From: Actinomycetes bacterium
GTDB taxonomy: Bacteria; Actinomycetota; Acidimicrobiia; Acidimicrobiales; Microtrichaceae
Direction: 5' to 3'
DNA length: 7,062 nt
NCBI GenBank assembly: GCA_023427825.1
Contig: JAEZAI010000034.1
Coordinates: forward strand, 1 to 7,062
Shown here: in pieces, positions 5,077-7,062 of the stretch
Layout: the number at the start of each line of letters is the position of its first letter
Position numbering within the stretch: the first letter of the stretch is position 1
Program-made: the position numbers and the translations under genes
The notes under the pieces: model-generated
The model's database searches: none
What the model was told of the DNA's origin: nothing
Seen by the model: the letters and a program-made list of their open reading frames with translations, nothing else

Positions 5077-7062
5077 CCGACCTGCTGGACACGTCCCCGC
5101 TCGAGCTCGCCGACCTGCCGCTCGAGGAGCTGATGGCGCGGGCTCGTGCCGTCCGCGACGCCGCCCACGGCACCCGGGTGACGTACTCGCCCAAGGTGTT
5201 CATCCCGCTCACGATGCTGTGCCGCGACCGCTGCGGCTACTGCACGTTCGCCCAGCCGCCGGCCCGGCTCGAGTCGCCGTTCCTGTCGCCCGAGGAGGTG
5301 CTGCGCATCGCCCGGCAGGGCGCCCGCCGGGGCTGCCACGAGGCGCTGTTCACGCTGGGCGAGGCGCCCGAGGACCGCTACCCGGTCGCCCGGGAGTGGC
5401 TGGCGGAGCAGGGCTACTCCTCGACCGTCGAGTACCTCGCCGCCATGTGCCGGCTGGTGCTCGACGAGACCGGACTGCTCCCTCACGCCAACGCCGGTGC
5501 GCTGTCGCACGAGGACCTGGCCCTGCTCCGGACGGTGTCGCCGTCGCAGGGGATGATGATCGAGTCGCTCAACGGCGACCTCCCCGCCCACCGCGGCGCT
5601 CCCGACAAGGTGCCGGCCAGGCGGCTGGCTACGCTCGAGGCCGCCGGCGAGCTCGCCATCCCGTTCACCACCGGGATCCTCGTGGGCATCGGCGAGTCCC
5701 GTCAGGACCGGATCGACGCACTGGTGGCCATCGCGGAGTCGCACCGCCGGCACGGTCACGTGCAGGAGGTGATCGTCCAGAACTTCCTGCCCAAGGACGG
5801 CACCGCGATGCACCTCGCCCCGCCGTGCCCGCCCGACGTCTACCTGGACGCCATCGCCCTGGCCCGCCTCATCCTCCCGCCCGAGATCCACCTGCAGGCC
5901 CCGCCGAACCTCTCCGACGACTTCGGCGTGCTGCTGGACGCCGGCATCGACGACTGGGGCGGCGTCTCGCCGGTCACCGCGGATCACGTGAACCCCGAGC
6001 GGCCCTGGCCGGACCTGGACCGGCTGCGGCTCGTCACCGAGGCCCGCGGCTTCGCGATCGCCCCTCGGCTGACCGTGCACCCCGAGTTCGCACTCGAGCC
6101 CGAGCGGTGGCTCGACGAGGGCCTCCACTTCGCCGTGCTCGACCGCTCCGACGCCGAGGGCCTGGGTCGCGACGACCCGGGCGCGCAGTTCCCGCAGAAG
6201 GTCGCGGCGATCACCCCGGTGGGCGACGACGCCGAGGTCACGCTGGTCGGTCCCCGCTCCACGCAGTGGTACTCGGGTGCGCCCGTCGCTCCCCCGATGC
6301 TGGTGCCCGCGCCGTCGGACCGCATCACCGGTGCGGTCGCGGAGGTGCTCGACGGTGTGCGCGCCGGCCAGGAGGTCGGCGAGGACGAGATCCTCACGAT
6401 GTTCGCCGCCCGCGGCCCCGAGGTCACTGCGATCGCGGCCGTCGCGGACGAGCTGCGGCGCGAGCTGGTCGGCGACGAGGTCACCTACGTCCGCAACCGC
6501 AACATCAACTACACGAACGTCTGCACCTTCAAGTGCCGGTTCTGCGGGTTCTCCAAGGGCCCGCTGAGCCTCAACCTGCGCGGCAACCCCTACCTGCTGA
6601 CGCTCGACGACATCGCCCAGCGCGCCGTCGAGGCGGCGTCCGAGGGCGCGACCGAGGTCTGCCTGCAGGGCGGCATCCACCCCGACTTCGACGGCGACTA
6701 CTACATCGACGTGGCCCGCGCCGTGAAGGACGCCGTGCCCGACATGCACGTCCACGGGTTCACCGCGCTGGAGGTGACCGAGGGGGCGCGCCGCCTGGGG
6801 GAACCGCTCGCCGACTACCTCAGCCGACTCAAGGAGGCCGGGCTCCGCACGTTGCCGGGCACGGCGGCCGAGATCCTGGACGACGAGGTCCGGGCCGTGA
6901 TCTGCCCCGACAAGATCAACACAGAGGAGTGGCTCGAGGCGCACCGCACCGCGCACTCCGTGGGGCTCAACAGCAACGTGACGATCATGTTCGGCACCGT
7001 CGAGCAGCCGCGCAGCTGGGCCCGGCACCTGCTGGCGACCAGGGCCCTCCAACGCGAGACCG
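5073..7062 (+). CDS. fbiC: Bifunctional FO synthase (CofG-CofH fusion), 3' end outside window
   Basis: An open frame from ATG 5073 to the window edge, 663 codons with no stop; the family is about 850 residues, so roughly 190 are missing. FbiC builds FO, the deazaflavin core of coenzyme F420, from tyrosine and 5-amino-6-ribitylaminouracil, using two radical-SAM centres. The N-terminal CofG-like part has CX3CX2C at Cys50, Cys54 and Cys57 ('MLCRDRCGYCTF'), then 'FTLGEAPEDRYP', 'SPSQGMMIESL', 'GILVGIGES' and 'VQNFLPKDGT'. After a linker, the CofH-like part has 'NINYTNVCTFKCRFCGF' with Cys484, Cys488 and Cys491, then 'EVCLQGGIHPDFDGDYY', 'HVHGFTALEV' and 'LPGTAAEILDDEVR'. Both clusters are intact, so both half-reactions are expected. 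The gene overlaps the HxlR regulator by ATGA, implying a two-gene operon. The family motif YGHV, recalled from mycobacteria, reads FGTV here near residue 641. Confidence 0.96.
   Translation, partial: MTDLLDTSPLELADLPLEELMARARAVRDAAHGTRVTYSPKVFIPLTMLCRDRCGYCTFAQPPARLESPFLSPEEVLRIARQGARRGCHEALFTLGEAPEDRYPVAREWLAEQGYSSTVEYLAAMCRLVLDETGLLPHANAGALSHEDLALLRTVSPSQGMMIESLNGDLPAHRGAPDKVPARRLATLEAAGELAIPFTTGILVGIGESRQDRIDALVAIAESHRRHGHVQEVIVQNFLPKDGTAMHLAPPCPPDVYLDAIALARLILPPEIHLQAPPNLSDDFGVLLDAGIDDWGGVSPVTADHVNPERPWPDLDRLRLVTEARGFAIAPRLTVHPEFALEPERWLDEGLHFAVLDRSDAEGLGRDDPGAQFPQKVAAITPVGDDAEVTLVGPRSTQWYSGAPVAPPMLVPAPSDRITGAVAEVLDGVRAGQEVGEDEILTMFAARGPEVTAIAAVADELRRELVGDEVTYVRNRNINYTNVCTFKCRFCGFSKGPLSLNLRGNPYLLTLDDIAQRAVEAASEGATEVCLQGGIHPDFDGDYYIDVARAVKDAVPDMHVHGFTALEVTEGARRLGEPLADYLSRLKEAGLRTLPGTAAEILDDEVRAVICPDKINTEEWLEAHRTAHSVGLNSNVTIMFGTVEQPRSWARHLLATRALQRET

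Noticed and set aside
4485..7052. Upstream extension of the minus-strand MmcQ/YjbR frame across the regulator and fbiC
   Set aside because: Only the last 139 residues match a family. The rest is antisense to two clear genes, and a promoter-like motif lies right before ATG 4484.

Overview
The window is GC-rich, gene-dense chromosomal DNA from an actinomycete-like bacterium. The single-chain FO synthase (CofG and CofH fused, FbiC type), the mycobacterial-style transketolase and transaldolase, and the TANNNT-7 nt-start arrangement of leaderless promoters all point to Actinobacteria. A deep lineage such as Acidimicrobiia is my guess from overall resemblance, not a demonstrated placement. I see no transposase, tRNA, rRNA, CRISPR array or prophage gene.

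Layout on the + strand: the C-terminal part of a FIST-domain protein (1-636, entering from the left edge); a 157-bp gap holding a phased 24-bp repeat, a hairpin and a possible promoter; transketolase (794-2785); an 84-bp gap with a GC hairpin and a leaderless-type promoter; transaldolase (2870-3967). Together tkt and tal supply the non-oxidative pentose phosphate branch, but tal seems to have its own promoter. A convergent junction (3968-4064) follows, with two unrelated tandem-repeat arrays. On the - strand lies a small MmcQ/YjbR-family protein (4065-4484). A 70-bp divergent spacer (4485-4554) contains back-to-back -10-like motifs and a 17-bp dyad. Rightward from it run an HxlR-family regulator (4555-5076) and, overlapping it by ATGA, the FO synthase gene fbiC (5073 to beyond the right edge).

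The most notable points are these. A winged-helix regulator is translationally coupled to the first dedicated gene of coenzyme F420 synthesis, with a plausible operator in its own promoter. Both convergent genes end inside tandem repeats whose unit contains the stop codon. Three genes share the same leaderless start geometry. There are no stretches over 300 bp without a gene. I found no clearly new multi-gene system; the hxlR-fbiC pair with its divergent MmcQ/YjbR partner is the best candidate for undescribed regulation.
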